This document shows positions 43,008 through 54,600 of a stretch of 64,000 nucleotides of DNA, piece after piece. Each line of letters starts with the position of its first letter. Positions within the stretch are counted from its first letter, which is position 1. Under the pieces are notes generated by a model, which was not told where the DNA came from, made no database searches, and worked only from the letters and a program-made list of their open reading frames with translations. Source of the stretch: Loripinus fragilis. Taxonomy: Eukaryota > Mollusca > Bivalvia > Lucinida > Lucinidae. The translations under genes and the position numbers were made by a program. Where the stretch lies: NCBI GenBank assembly GCA_964019695.1, contig OZ026520.1, positions 29,422,120 through 29,486,119 of the forward strand, written 5' to 3'.

Positions 43008-43205
43008 TTAACTCCTTGCCTCGAGGGGAAGTTTGCATGCTTATATTGTCGTCAAAATCAACTTTTTTGAAAACATCTTTAAAGAATACCATCAGGGTGT
43101 CTAACTGTTTGGATCAAGATCAGGCCTGACATTTTGCTGGGCCTGATCTGGCTCCAAACTGTTAGCAAAGTTTATTAGCAGATGACACTAGGAGGCAAAG
43201 AGTTA
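43008..43205. mobile_element. Foldback element, family C2
   Basis: Ends ttaactccttgcctcgagg and tgacactaggaggcaaagag then ttaa; core caagatcaggcctgacat with gggcctgatctggctcc. Confidence 0.75.
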
Positions 43206-43257
43206 AAGGATCAGATCAGAAAAAAAGACATATAACACTACTGGATATACATCCAAT

Positions 43258-43468
43258 TTAACCCATAGAGCGCCATCTATAATTTGCAGACGACAATTTC
43301 AAATTTTGCTGCCTTTTAGGAAAATAACAATAAGGCATGATGTTTCATGAGAATCCTCTGCTGGCAGATGATTCTCATGGAATATCTTATGTTATTTTTT
43401 TCGAAAATTGAAAAGATGTAGAAAAATTTGTCGTCTGCTGCAGTCGTGATTGGCGCTTTAAGGGTTAA
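43258..43468. mobile_element. Foldback element, family D-prime
   Basis: Ends ttaacccatagagcgcca and tggcgctttaagggttaa; core aggcatgatgtttcatgaga with tctcatggaatatctta. Confidence 0.8.
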
Positions 43469-43489
43469 AAAGTAATATTATGCATGTGA

Positions 43490-43775
43490 CAATGTACTAC
43501 TTTCTAACTTTTTGTCTTTTTCTGCTTTTCACAATACTTGTCATCTGCTCCCTCTCATCTGCTTATGTACTTTGGCAGTCTATATTTCAAACAACATGGA
43601 CAAAGACCAGACTGCTCCAAACTGCTCTCTTTGGAGCAGTCTGACCAGGGTTCATGATGGTAACCTTGCTTTCATGGTAACCAATTTTTATAGTACATGA
43701 GGCAGGAGACATGATAATAAGCAGACAGCAGTTCAAGAACATAAAAATGTTGTTTTTGTTTGGGCATAACATGGC
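43490..43775. repeat. Foldback family C4
   Basis: Hairpin agactgctccaaactgctct and tttggagcagtctgaccag, left flank catctgctccctctcatctg shared with 12390-12430. Ends unclear. Confidence 0.5.
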
Positions 43776-43777
43776 AT

Positions 43778-44042
43778 TTAACCCTTAAAGCGCCAATCAC
43801 GACTGCAGCAGACGACAACATGGCATTTAACCCTTAAAGCGCCAAATTACGACTGCAGCAGACGACAAATTCTGCGGCATTTTTCTCAATTTTCGGCAAA
43901 AATAAGGTATGATATTACATGAGAATTGTCTGCCAGCAGAGGATTCTCATGAAATATCATGCCTTATTGGTTATTTTTTAAAAAGCGGCAAAATTTGAAA
44001 TTGTCGTCTGCTGCAAATTATAGGTGGCGCTTTAAAGGTTAA
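43778..44042. mobile_element. Foldback element, family D-prime, with duplicated left end
   Basis: The left end acatggcatttaacccttaa then gcgccaa occurs twice, at about 43768 and 43818, so the TIR start is duplicated. Right end tggcgctttaaaggttaa; core atgatattacatgagaattg. Confidence 0.75.
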
Positions 44043-44185
44043 TGATTTTTCTATCATATCACTATGGTCATTTGTTATATTTATATTACTGTTAAACACT
44101 TATGTTTGGTGTCAATTTTTTGGGGGTGCTTTTGGGGTCTAGGTAAAAATGAATTGCCAAATATGTTACAATGCAAGATAAATCA

Positions 44186-44434
44186 TTAACTCTTAAAGTG
44201 CCAATCGCTACAAAATTCATCTGCTTTGCTCGTTTGCTGAAATGTTTAAGAAGCCTCTATGACAAACAGTGTGGACCCAGATCAGACTGCTCCTATTGGA
44301 GCAGTCTGTTCTGGGACCATGCTATTTGCTTCTATACTTAATTCGTCAGTAATGCTAGGCAATTATTTGCTGCGGACGACTTCAGCAGACAACATTTTCA
44401 GACGCATTTTTTTTCTTCGCGCTTTAAGGGTTAA
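44186..44434. mobile_element. Foldback element, family D
   Basis: Ends ttaactcttaaagtgccaat and cgcgctttaagggttaa; core cagactgctcctattggagc then agtctg. Confidence 0.8.
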
Positions 44435-44439
44435 TAAGA

Positions 44440-44515
44440 TAATGCAAAAAAGACTGTTCCTATGGGAGCAGTCTGATCATTGTCTACACTGCTTGGCCAA
44501 AAGGCTCCTAGAACA
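44440..44515. repeat. Family C hairpin fragment
   Basis: aaagactgttcctatgggag then cagtctgatcattgtctaca and gcttggccaaaaggct; one arm truncated. Confidence 0.45.
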
Positions 44516-44560
44516 TAATAAACAAGTCTTAACAAATGAAAATTAGTATTAACTTCACGT

Positions 44561-44770
44561 TTAACCCATATAAGCCTAGCGTCCTTTTTGTGGGACATAG
44601 GCAAACAGTGCAGACTCAGATCAGACGCCACTGTTTGCTTACAGTTAGTTCTATTAGAATTAGGATAAATTTCGATAAAAATGAAAAATACTACCTTACA
44701 ACCCTTAAAACAGAAATGGACTGATCCAATTGATAATAATGGGAAATTCCATTCGGCTTAAAAGGGTTAA
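44561..44770. mobile_element. Foldback element, family C3, ending 28 bases before exon 17
   Basis: Ends ttaacccatataagccta and cggcttaaaagggttaa; core nearly lost. Confidence 0.7.
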
Positions 44771-44798
44771 AAGGGTGGCTTTACTCTTCTCTTTCCAG

Positions 44799-45092
44799 GG
44801 CAACTTGGTATTGGACATCTCGTTTTGCAAGCTAACGCTGTTATTGATCATGAATATCATTTCAACCTTACTGCTTCCGACATCATGATGAGGTATTCAT
44901 CCCTAATCATTGCCGAAGAGATCACAATTACAACTGGCAGTTTGCTCTTGGAAGGGGATGCCACTCTAGATGTGTCAGGTCTTGGAGCCAGCTCTGAGAT
45001 AGGTGATGGAGTTGTCCTCCCTGATGGAGCAGGTGTTGGAGGTGGGCATGGTGGTTATGGGGGAGGAGCAGACAAGACAGACTTCGGATCAG
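44799..45092 (+). CDS. Exon 17: end of module 10 beta-rich half and linker
   Basis: Completes Gly3371, encodes residues 3372-3468 and one base of Gly3469. The acceptor is tctttccag and the donor is gatcag before gttagt; phase 1 both ends. It reads QLGIGHLVLQANAVIDH, LLLEGDATLDVSGLGAS, then LPDGAGVGGGHGGYGGGADK, entering core 10. The L-E-G-D-A-T-L-D-V-S-G string is the standard approach to the core. Confidence 0.92.
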
Positions 45093-45104
45093 GTTAGTCC
45101 TACT

Positions 45105-45322
45105 GTTTTAATTTGGAAATTTTCACGAGCATTTTATTTTCGCGAATAGCGTTAAAAGATCTAATTGTGACATTAAAATATCGAGACTGTGACATGATTT
45201 ACCTACATCAGTAAAAGACAGAGTGGTTTCATCATTTCGTGTGGATTTTATTTTCACGAAACTTCGCATATGTGAAGCTTCTTGAAACTGAAACCCTCAA
45301 AAAAATTTTCAAATTTACAGCA
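45105..45322. mobile_element. Foldback element, family G, about 12 bases after a donor
   Basis: aatttggaaattttcacgag left and attttcaaatttacagcaca right, with tgatttacctacatcagtaa inside. Confidence 0.65.
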
Positions 45323-45329
45323 CACCTTT

Positions 45330-45590
45330 TGATTTGAGCTGAAGAAGTCTTTTGTCCCTCATGAATTGTGCGATAGTGTTGTGCGCTCTCTGCTGCAGCT
45401 TTAAGAGAGATGGCCCAGTTGTCATATTTGGCTTGTTAGCAGGATGAAATTTGCTTCACTTGAGGCAAATTGGATTGGGGTTTGGGCCGTTTAGTCAATC
45501 CCACTCCCTCTCCTTGGGAGGATACCTGAAATGAATGAAAAAAATGTTGACTGGGACTTTAATCCTTAACTAAATCAAATCAATTTCCCT
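45330..45590. repeat. Unclassified, possibly diverged SINE tail
   Basis: The right end tgttgactgggactttaatc then ctaaatcaaatcaa resembles the SINE family 1 tail; the rest does not match anything I can name. Confidence 0.35.
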
Positions 45591-45631
45591 CATGACTTTT
45601 TGCATACTCAGGCCTCCAGATAAGAATGTTA

Positions 45632-45928
45632 TTTAACCCTTAATGCGCCAATCGCAACAAAAGTCGTCTGCTTTTCTGGTCGGCTGAAATGATTAATCCG
45701 CCAATCGCAACAAAAGTTGTCTGCTTTTCTCGTCTGCTGAAATGTTTAAGAAGCCTCTATGGCAAACAGTGTGGACTCAGATCAGACTGCTCCTATAGGA
45801 CTGTTCTGGGTCCTCGCTGTTGGCTTCTATACTTAATTCGTCAGTTATATTAGGCAATTATTTGCAGCAGACGACTTCAGCGGACAACTTTTTCAGATGC
45901 ATTTTTTTTCTTGGCGCTTTCAGGGTTA
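45632..45928. mobile_element. Foldback element, family D, with internal duplication
   Basis: Ends ttaacccttaatgcgccaat and ttggcgctttcagggtta. The left 50 bases (cgccaatcgcaacaaaagt) are repeated at about 45692. Confidence 0.75.
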
Positions 45929-46111
45929 AAAAGCCTCAATGGCAAACAGTGTGGGGCCAGATCATACTGCTCCTATAGGAGCAGTCTGTTCTGGGTCCGC
46001 GCTGTTTGCTTCTATACTTAATTCGTCAGTTATGTTAGGCAATTATTTGCAGCAGACAACTTCAGCAGCCAACATTTTCAGATGCATTTTTCTTGACGCT
46101 TTAAGGGTTAA
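45929..46111. mobile_element. Foldback element, family D, missing its left end
   Basis: Begins at aagcctcaatggcaaacagt, has core ctgctcctataggagcagtc and ends ttgacgctttaagggttaa. It follows directly on the previous copy, as if formed by unequal exchange. Confidence 0.7.
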
Positions 46112-46240
46112 AATTGATTTTGTTATTTCTCAACCAAAATTTATGTTGTTGGTACACAAAAGGATTGTTTCAACAAGCACCCAAAACATGTGTAAAATGG
46201 TTGATAAGAAAATCACATTTTTATGCTAAACAAGTTCTCT
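46112..46240. repeat. Foldback family E, diverged
   Basis: tttctcaaccaaaatttatg and gcacccaaaacatgtgtaaa with a degraded centre. Confidence 0.5.
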
Positions 46241-46370
46241 TATTTGGAATTATGCATACTTGACACCTTTAAAGAGGCTATGTTCTCCCAATTAACCAGG
46301 GTTTTTTCATCACAAATTACCAATTTTTAGATATAAATAAACTATTCTTTAATTGGTAAGATGATGTAAC

Positions 46371-46407
46371 CCCCCCCCCCCCCCCAAAAAAAAAAAAAAA
46401 AAAAAAA
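46371..46407. repeat. Poly-C then poly-A tract
   Basis: About 15 C directly followed by about 22 A. Runs of this kind often mark uncertain base calls. Confidence 0.9.
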
Positions 46408-46564
46408 TGAAGCTCCTGAATGAAACACCTTTTTCCAACCCTTTAAACTGGTTGCATGAAAAATTTCACTGTACTACCAAGTCTCTGTAGCTGAGCAGGC
46501 TATATTGAGCCTCACCTGGTCAGTTTAACCACAAAGGTTTTCTCATGATATTGCCTATATTTTC

Positions 46565-46765
46565 TTCAGGACTTTAGTTAAGAATTTGTGAAAAAAAAAT
46601 CTTATTTCTCAACCGAAACATTTGTTGTTGGTACTCAAAAGAACTGTCTCATTGAGACAGTTCAATGAGATGGTTCTTTTGAGCACCCAAAACATGTTAA
46701 AACTGATGAGTAAGAAAAATTGACAATTTTAAACTAAAAAATGATGTTTTTCTTAACCTGTGTTT
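46565..46765. mobile_element. Foldback element, family E, with doubled centre
   Basis: aactgtctcattgagacagt then tcaatgagatggttcttttg: the central palindrome is partly repeated. Confidence 0.7.
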
Positions 46766-47274
46766 CTTGCACACAAGATATTGTCTGCATTTTTATCTGT
46801 GTGAACAAAGCCTACAGGGATTTTCCTACTTTTCTGAAAAGGGGCCTGTTGAATTTGGGGAAAAAAGCATTTGAACCATCAAAATTGGGAAAATTTGATG
46901 CATTCTAAAAGCTCTGGAGCGCCATTTTAAATGGATTTAAACCATATGAGAAATTAGCAATAAAGCTGTAACGTATTTGTTCCTCTTATGGCCCTTCATA
47001 AAAACTCATGAAAATTTGCATAAAAATGTAAAAATGAAAACATGTTTTCATTCACATTTTTATGCAAATTTACATGCATCTGTAACTTTGCTATTTTTGT
47101 TCAGATTTTCATGAAATTTTCACCAAAATGTAGAGCTAAGAAATTGGGAATGATGTACACCATTTTTGGAAGTTTTTGCTCATCTTGATTTGGGAAGGGG
47201 CTGATATTTGGCCCCAAATCAGGTCCAGGAAAATCCCTGACTCAACTCATTTACCTGTATGCGATCTATAAGAT
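46766..47274. other. Intron stretch, weak inverted repeat only
   Basis: aatttgcataaaaatgtaaa and tttttatgcaaatttacatg near 47010-47075 are inverse. acagggattttcctactt and aggaaaatccctgactc at 46812 and 47224 are inverse and may be the ends of an element of about 430 bases. Confidence 0.5.
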
Positions 47275-47492
47275 ACTTTAAATTCAGAAATATTCGTGAG
47301 CATTTTATTTTCAAGAAATTTCTTAGTTTTGTGAAAATAAAACACTCACAAAATGCTGAAATCACTTCACCGTTTACATATGTAGGTAAATCAGACCCTT
47401 GTTGAGAATTTTTAATGTCACAAATATGTCTTTAAATGCTGTTCCCCAAAATAAAATTCTCGGAATGCTTTGGAATTTCACAGTTGCAGATT
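47275..47492. mobile_element. Foldback element, family G
   Basis: tttaaattcagaaatattcg and tgctttggaatttcacagtt with gtgaaaataaaacactcaca inside. Confidence 0.6.
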
Positions 47493-47764
47493 GGTTGGAC
47501 AGATAAAACATGACTGGCACATGACCTTGTAGGAAGTCAAATGATGTCATTACAGTCATTTTATGTCGCATCTCAGCATTCACCAGAAGGTCTGGAACAT
47601 TTTTTAAAAAAAATGAAAATGCACCATTTAATGTAGAGTAAGAAAAAGAATCCATTATTATTGTGAGGATGGAATAGAAAAATCTATTCCTCTGAATAGC
47701 TGTTTATCACCACCCTGCTAGACTGGTCTCCCTTTAATAGCTTGTCAGCATATTAAGACAGGTA

Positions 47765-48000
47765 TTGTCCTGCCAGCCAAGAGTGACAGTGACGTCATGT
47801 TTTGTTTACAAAATTATCAGGGACTTATAATCGATAGATCACATGTGTATTAATCCTATCCACAGGATAGGAATAATACACATGTTATCTATTGATTCGG
47901 GTTAGCTCAAACGGAGTGTGCAAGTTAATGTTTTACTTAGCAATTGTTAACAAACTAGTATGTCACTGTCACTCCTGGTTGGCATAACAGTAAAGAGTAG
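47765..48000. repeat. Long palindrome
   Basis: tcctgccagccaagagtgac then agtgacgt pairs with tgtcactgtcactcctggtt; the centre cacatgtgtattaatcctat and ataggaataatacacatgtt is also inverse. Confidence 0.75.
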
Positions 48001-48377
48001 TAGCCATTGCGCCTATGTATAGCATACACACTGATGTCATAAGTGACGTGATATTTGAAAATACCAGTGACATAAAGTGCATTTTTTAAACAAGCCGTTT
48101 TATTAAGTTTATTTTGTTCTGGGCGTTTATATATTTTTTCATCTACTCATCAAATTATAGCAACTGAAAAAATACTGCAGTTTGTGTTGATAAGTCTTTT
48201 TTGAGCATGTGCAGTCACATGAGTAGGATTCTTTACTTGAAATTAAATACATGATACCTATTCTGATATGCATAACGGAAGAAGAGCTTTATGAACGAGG
48301 GGAACCAGTCTACAGCCCTGCAAGACTCATGATGCCAATCAGTGATCATAGAGGCAGATTTTTCTGTCTCACAAAGG

Positions 48378-48560
48378 CCTTCAGATAAGAGTGCGTAATT
48401 AGAAAATTATTGTTCTTATTTCTCAACCAAAACATATTTTGTGTTTACTCATAACAACCATCTCAATGAAACATTCTTTTGACCACCCAAAACACATTTT
48501 TAAACTGATGGCAAAGAAAATAATTTTTACACTCAAAAAGTTATGCTGTTTTTTGAACTT
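48378..48560. mobile_element. Foldback element, family E
   Basis: ttcagataagagtgcgtaat left; centre aacaaccatctcaatgaaac; gcaaagaaaataatttttac right. Confidence 0.6.
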
Positions 48561-49033
48561 GTATGAAACATCTCAATTAGAAACAAAAAAAATTGCTGGA
48601 TATGATGGATAGGATTTTTTTTTAAATTTTACGATCTAAAATACTGTTTATCTGGGCGCGTTGCAAAATGATATCACACACAAAATATAGAGGTAACACA
48701 ATAATTTCTAGACCTATCCCCAAGGTTATAAAACTTTTTTCACGCTCAACTCAATTGATCATGAGCATGGAATTTATTCTGCTCATAAATGTTAAAACCC
48801 CAACAATTGTTGTCATTTTAACATGTATTAGCAGGATAAATACAACATGGAGTGTTAAAACAGGAAATATATGTATTTTTCATTTTTTTAATTTTTTATG
48901 AGCATTTTAAATTTCATGCTCAGTTGATTTTAGCATGAAAATTTTTTATAACCTTGGGTCCAGGTGTAAATCCATGGATTAAATCAGTTTGCATGTTGGT
49001 GAAATTTGATTACATAGGTTACAATATTATTAT

Positions 49034-49452
49034 GACAGGGTTCGCACAGGCTTGAAAAATACTTGAATTTAGAGGGCTTTCTTGAAAATTCCTTGAAAAT
49101 TAAATCTACCTTGAAAAGCACTGGAAAATTACTTAAATGCCTTGAAAAGTCCTTGAATTATACTATTTTCTGTAGGACTTACCACTGTTGATAGAGACTT
49201 AAATCAGTATAAAAGTGTTGTGTCTATATTTGGTGTAGCATATGCTGCACCAAATATAGGCACAACACTTTTATACTAACTTTCTAATACTAATGTCTCC
49301 ATTATCTCAGTCTAGCATTTCTGAAGTAGAATATTAAAACTTAGATCAGTATTTTTCATTATTTTTTAGTCCTTGAAAATTGTAGGAGAGGCTTTTAGAA
49401 GTCCTTGAAAAGTCCTTGAATTTTATTCAAGCTTGCCTGTATGAACCCTGTA
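49034..49452. mobile_element. TIR element, family K, ending 38 bases before exon 18
   Basis: Ends cagggttcgcacaggc and gcctgtatgaaccctg are inverse. Central hairpin atatttggtgtagcatatgc with gctgcaccaaatata. Confidence 0.82.
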
Positions 49453-49490
49453 TGAGTGTTCATGTAAGAATCTCTATTTGTATCTTCCAG

Positions 49491-52400
49491 GTCTTCCATA
49501 TGGTTCATACATTGCTCCACAGCATACTGGTAGCCGTGGAGGTGGATCTCATGCAGGTAGTGCCGGTGGCATTATAACTCTTGACATTAACCGCTTCATT
49601 CACCTGGATGGTAAAATAGAGAGCAATGGAGGTGATGCATATGGTAACAACAGTGGTGGTGGATCTGCTGGAAGTCTGTATATATCTACTCAGAACTTCT
49701 CAGGTCATGGAGTTCTCAATGTCACAGGGGGTAATGGTCATGAACTAGGCTTTGGTGGTGCTGGTGGTAGAGCAGCAGCTCATGTCAGGTGGTTGAGAGA
49801 ATTTAGTGGGGATTACCAAGCGTTTGGTGGACTTGGTGGTGAAGATCAACCAGAGAGTGAAGAAACACGTAATGGTGCAGCTGGAACTGTGTATACCACA
49901 GACTCAAACGAGTTAGGGCTGAATAAGAAGGAAACTGAAGAGGTTAATGGGAAGAAAGTAGTGAAGGATGGTTTTACTCGACTATTTCTTGATGGTGACA
50001 ACAGAAATTATGTCCTTGGTTCTGTTGTCATGATAGGCATTGGTGCTTCTAAGCACTTTAAATTTGATGAAGTTAAAGCTATTAACCATGTAGTACTCTG
50101 GCTAGATGGTGATGAGTCAATACTTGAAGTAGCATTGTTCGATGGTGACAAAACTGGAAAAATGCACTTAAAGGGCTCTCAAAAGATGATTGCGGAGTAC
50201 ATTCCAGGAACAAAAGGATACAGTGTTGCACCTGTTAGTTATGAAATTGAATATGGGACGGAAATAATTCTCCCATCAACCACTCATATGCTTGGTACAA
50301 GGACTTCACTGTCAGGATTACTTACTAATGTCCAGAACTTAACCATTGCTGAAGGATCCTCAACAGTGTTTACAGACACAGCTCAGACTTCTCTGATTGA
50401 AGATGAACAATATGTTCACACAACTAAACCTGGAAACATTTCATTTACATGGCTTACAATACAAAGGGGTTCAGTAGCAACATTTACAGATGTGGTTGAT
50501 GATCATAACACCTTAGTTCTTACACTGGCAAAACTGAGAATTATGTATCAAGGGTTAATGATGATGAATAAAGGATCTATCTTTTCTGATATTGGAGTGG
50601 TTCAAAGTGAGGGAATTCTTAATGCTGACTTCATGGGACACGTAAATGAAGGAGGAGTAGGAAAAGGCAACAGTTCAGGAGATTTGGGGTATGGTGCAGC
50701 TCATGGAGGTCATGGTGGTGCAGATTATCCTAATGTTGGAGGTACACCTTATGATTCAGTCTATGAACCATTAGAGAGGGGAAGTGGTGGTGGAAATGGT
50801 GATGGTCAAGGTGGCCGTGGAGGTGGATATCTACTCTGGGTTGTTGGTGAGGTCTTATCTGTTGATGGTGAAATAACTGTGGAAGGAGAGGCTGGTAGAA
50901 GTGGGAATGCTGGAGGAGGAAGTGGAGGAGCCATTCTAATAAAAACATTGAATCTTACTGGATATGGACTTTTGGATGCTAAGGGTGGTGCTGGATCCGG
51001 TAATGGTGGTGGTGGTTCTGGCGGAAGGATTGGTATCCACATAAATTTTGCCAACAAATTTGGAGGGCGCTTGAATGTGGTTGGTGGCAAAGGACAGGGT
51101 TCTCTCCCTTCAGGAGCTGCTGGAACAGGTTACATCCAAGAAAATGGTAGAGGACCCCAATATGCTGACATAAAGTATAACCCTGATGGAACAAAAACAA
51201 TAAAATCAGAAAATAGAAAATTAGTGATCAACAATGAGGATATTGACAAACATCTATATATCAACCACAATGAACCTTGGTTATATACTATGCTTGATGA
51301 AAATGCAGCACAATCATATGCTTTTGATGAAGCTCATTTGAGTGGACATGCAAATTTAATGATCGCATATCCTGCAGGTTCTGATGGGTTAACTGTAGCT
51401 GTTTCAGTACATATTCATCTTTTCTTAGGTGATAGAACTGGTGTTGTCAGACTTCAGGCGCGGCAAAGACTGTATGTTGAAATTGTTGAATCAGTAACCA
51501 ATGAAACTGCTCCACCATGTAGCCTCAGAATCGATAAAGGTAGTGAGGTATTTTTACCCTCCATTGTGAGTCTTTTGGGAACAAGAACTGTTCTTGCTGG
51601 TCAGATGACAGGTGCTAAAGTGGTGATGGTAAGATGGGGGGCTGATGTTGTTTTTATGTCCTCGGCAACAACTGCTCTAATGGAAAATAGAGAGTATACT
51701 ATGATTACAGAGCCAGGAAATTTTACATTTAGTGTCCTAAAGATCATGGCATATTCTACAGCGGAATTCAGACAAATTAAAAACCCTCTTACTCTTAAAC
51801 TTGCTGAATTTTATGTGAAGTTCAAAGGTTTACTACTTATGAACTTTGTATACATTGATTCTTCCTATTCTCATCTTGAAAGCAATGGTACATTAAATAT
51901 GGATGGAATTGCTTACTCAGGAGAAACTGGGCCGGGTAAAGGAACAACTCTTCCTGATGGTACAGGATTAGGTGCAGGACATGGTGGGTATGGTGGTGGC
52001 CCTGCTCCTACTGCTGGTGGCAAACCATATAATTCTATATATGAACCAATTGAAGCTGGAAGTGGAGGAGGTAATGGTTCAGGAATAGGTGGTTCAGGTG
52101 GTGGATTCATTAATTGGACAGCTGCAGATCTTATAGAGCTAAACGGTTTACTTAGTTTGAATGGAGCTGATGGTGTTGGGGATAATGCAGGAGGTGGAAG
52201 TGGAGGAAGTGTTCTGATAGGAGCAACAAATATGACTGGACATGGCACAATATCTGTAAAGGGTGGAAATGGTGTTAATAAAGGTGGTGGAGGGTCTGGT
52301 GGAAGGATTTCAATCAAATGTAGATTCAGGTACCAGTATGGTGGTAAATTTGACAACTTTGGAGGAGATGGAGGTAGATCTCATAAAGTGTCACATGCTG

Positions 52401-53769
52401 GTGCCTCTGGAACAACATACAAAGAAGAAAATCTAAGAGAGATGCAATATCGACACAAGAAATATGATCCTGTTCACAATACTACATTTTTAGCTGTTGA
52501 CCATACTCATCTTTACTCTGACAATGTGGGTAAATGCAGCCCCCAACCAACATTGTTACAAGATAAGTCAAGCGTGAGCTATACATTAGAAGAAATGGAA
52601 CTTACTGGGTGTGCATATTTATGGATTTATCATCCAGAAAATGCTCCTAGTGTCAATCTCACTGTGCATAAATTTATCGGGGATAAATCAGGTAAAGTAC
52701 ATCTTCATGCCAAACAGCAGCTTTATGTTGAATATGTGGAATCAGAAACAAACAAAACTGAAGCACCTTGTAGTTTTTTCATTGATGAAGGTGCTGAAAT
52801 AGTTTTCCCAACTGAAGTCCACATTCATGGAACAAATAGCACATTTGGAGGCATGCTAACAGGAGTGATTATACTACATATAGAAACTGGAGCATGGGTA
52901 GAGTTTTTATCCACCGGTAATACTGCCCTGCTTGAGAATGGTGAACATATAGATATAAAACCAAAAGGTAAATATGGATTTGGAAAAGTAGTAATAAAAA
53001 GAGGTGGAAAGGCAGGATGCATACAGGTTGAGAAACTATTCAGTCTAGAAACCAGTGAATTTTCTGTGAAATATGAGGGGAACCTATATATGAATTATGC
53101 TGAAATTATCTGCACATTTGCCTGGCTTGAAAGTGGTGGTGTCTTTCATCTGAATGGTCAGGGACATGGTCCAGAGGAAGGAAAATCATCCGGACAAACT
53201 GTTGGACTTACAGGTTATGGTGCTGGTCATGGTGGTTATGGAGGTGGGCCTGATTTAACTAATGTGGCTGTACCATATGGCTCAGTGTTTACACCTATTG
53301 AAGCTGGTAGTGGCGGTGGTAGTGGTGATGGTTTGGGTGGCTCTGGTGGGGGAGTTCTAAACTGGACAGTAAGTCACTACTTTGAGCTACATGGTTTACT
53401 AGCTCTACAAGGAACGAATGGAACTGCTGGTAATGCAGGTGGTGGAAGTGGAGGAAGTTTACTGGTCAAAACAATGAACTTTACCGGACATGGTGAAGTC
53501 AATGTGGAAGGTGGCTCTGGTGCTGGACTTGGAGGAGGAGGAGCTGGGGGAAGAGTAGGTATTCATTGTGAATGGCGATACACTTTTGATGGGAGGTTTG
53601 TTAACAATGGAGGTACTGGTGGTTTAGAACATGAGCACAGCCACGGTGGAGCTGCTGGGACTAGCTATGTAAGTAACAACAAGAGACCACTAGAGTACCG
53701 GATTCTCAAATACAGAAAAGCAGCTGAAGATGAGGCAGAGGGGATAAAGTACTTTGAGGTTGATCATAG
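49491..53769 (+). CDS. Exon 18: 4.28-kb exon with four glycine cores (10-13)
   Basis: Completes Gly3469, encodes residues 3470-4894 and two bases of Arg4895. The acceptor is tatcttccag and the donor is catag before gtaagt; phase 1 in, phase 2 out. Cores end at about 49880, 51120, 52405 and 53655, a spacing of 413, 429 and 416 residues. Each shows GAGHGGYGGGP, YxSxxxPIEAGSGGG, GGSGGG, NAGGGSGGS, TGHG, GGGxGGR and GGxF blocks; cores 11-13 look more alike than any others in the window. The beta-rich halves show GDxTG (GDKTGKMHL, GDRTGVVRL, GDKSGKVHL), Q-x-x-(Y/I)-x-E-Y-V-E and a GTxTxLxG stretch. More than fifteen NxS/T sites. No intron interrupts it. Confidence 0.97.
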
Positions 53770-53776
53770 GTAAGTG

Positions 53777-53951
53777 TACCGTAAAACCTGTCTTAAGCAG
53801 CCACTCAAAAGAAGATAATTGCTTAATGCAGGTCGAAAGTGTTGCAGAATGCTCCATGGGAGCATTTTACAATACTTTCCACCTGCATTTGGCCTTAAAG
53901 ACCTTTGTTTTGTCTAATTGTGAGTTACCGCTTAAGACAGGTTTAACTATA
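53777..53951. mobile_element. TIR element, family F, starting 7 bases after a splice donor
   Basis: Ends taccgtaaaacctgtctta and taagacaggtttaacta are inverse; inner palindrome ttgcagaatgctccatgg and gagcattttacaat. Only gtaagtg separates it from exon 18. Confidence 0.82.
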
Positions 53952-54001
53952 TGTGTTAAACTTGTCCTGCTGCACCCAGATTTATTCATTTTTGAAAAGT
54001 A

Positions 54002-54262
54002 AGTAAGGGTGCAAATATCAGGAGTCGATACAATCAAGTACCACACCTGACCCAGGATACCAATGGGAAAGTTACAAACTCACAGTTAGACACCACAAAC
54101 GAGAGCCAAGAGGTCAGCCCTTTCCCAGCAGGTGACCACAATGCACATATAAACAGAGGCACACAAAGACATAGCAAACATAACACAGAACAAAAACATA
54201 AAAGTTCCACAAAAGAAGTACCGCCTTGGAACGGTCAGTAAAATATTTTACTGGAAGCCACC
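54002..54262 (-). repeat. Repeat family H, reverse copy
   Basis: caatcaagtaccacacctga, caagaggtcagccctttccc, agtaccgccttggaacggtc and agtaaaatattttactgg are inverse to 325-595. Confidence 0.75.
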
Positions 54263-54429
54263 TGATCAGGAACCACACTGTATTTTGTCTCTGATTGAAA
54301 ATACAATGGAATGTTGTTCCTTAACAGGATCAATGCGATTAAAACTACGGAGGTTTGTTTTACATAAAAAATAATACAGCATGTCATGGTTTAATATGTA
54401 TTTAACTACTGCAACTTCATAATAAATCT

Positions 54430-54600
54430 AGGGAGTGCAATGGCTCAGTGGTAGAGTGCTTTACTTGAGACAGATGGGTTGCGGGTTCGAGCCTCATCGG
54501 TGTCACTGTATTGTGTCCTTAATCCTTGCTTAATACCTGTTCAACCCAGGAAGACCCGTCACAACATAGCTGAAAAATTGTTGACTAGGACGTAAAGTCA
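54430..54600 (+). mobile_element. tRNA-derived SINE, family 1, internally shortened
   Basis: ggagtgcaatggctcagtgg, gcgggttcgagcctcatcgg and ttcaacccaggaagacccg; the ttgagcaagacac block is missing and the A-rich tail is lost. Confidence 0.8.
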
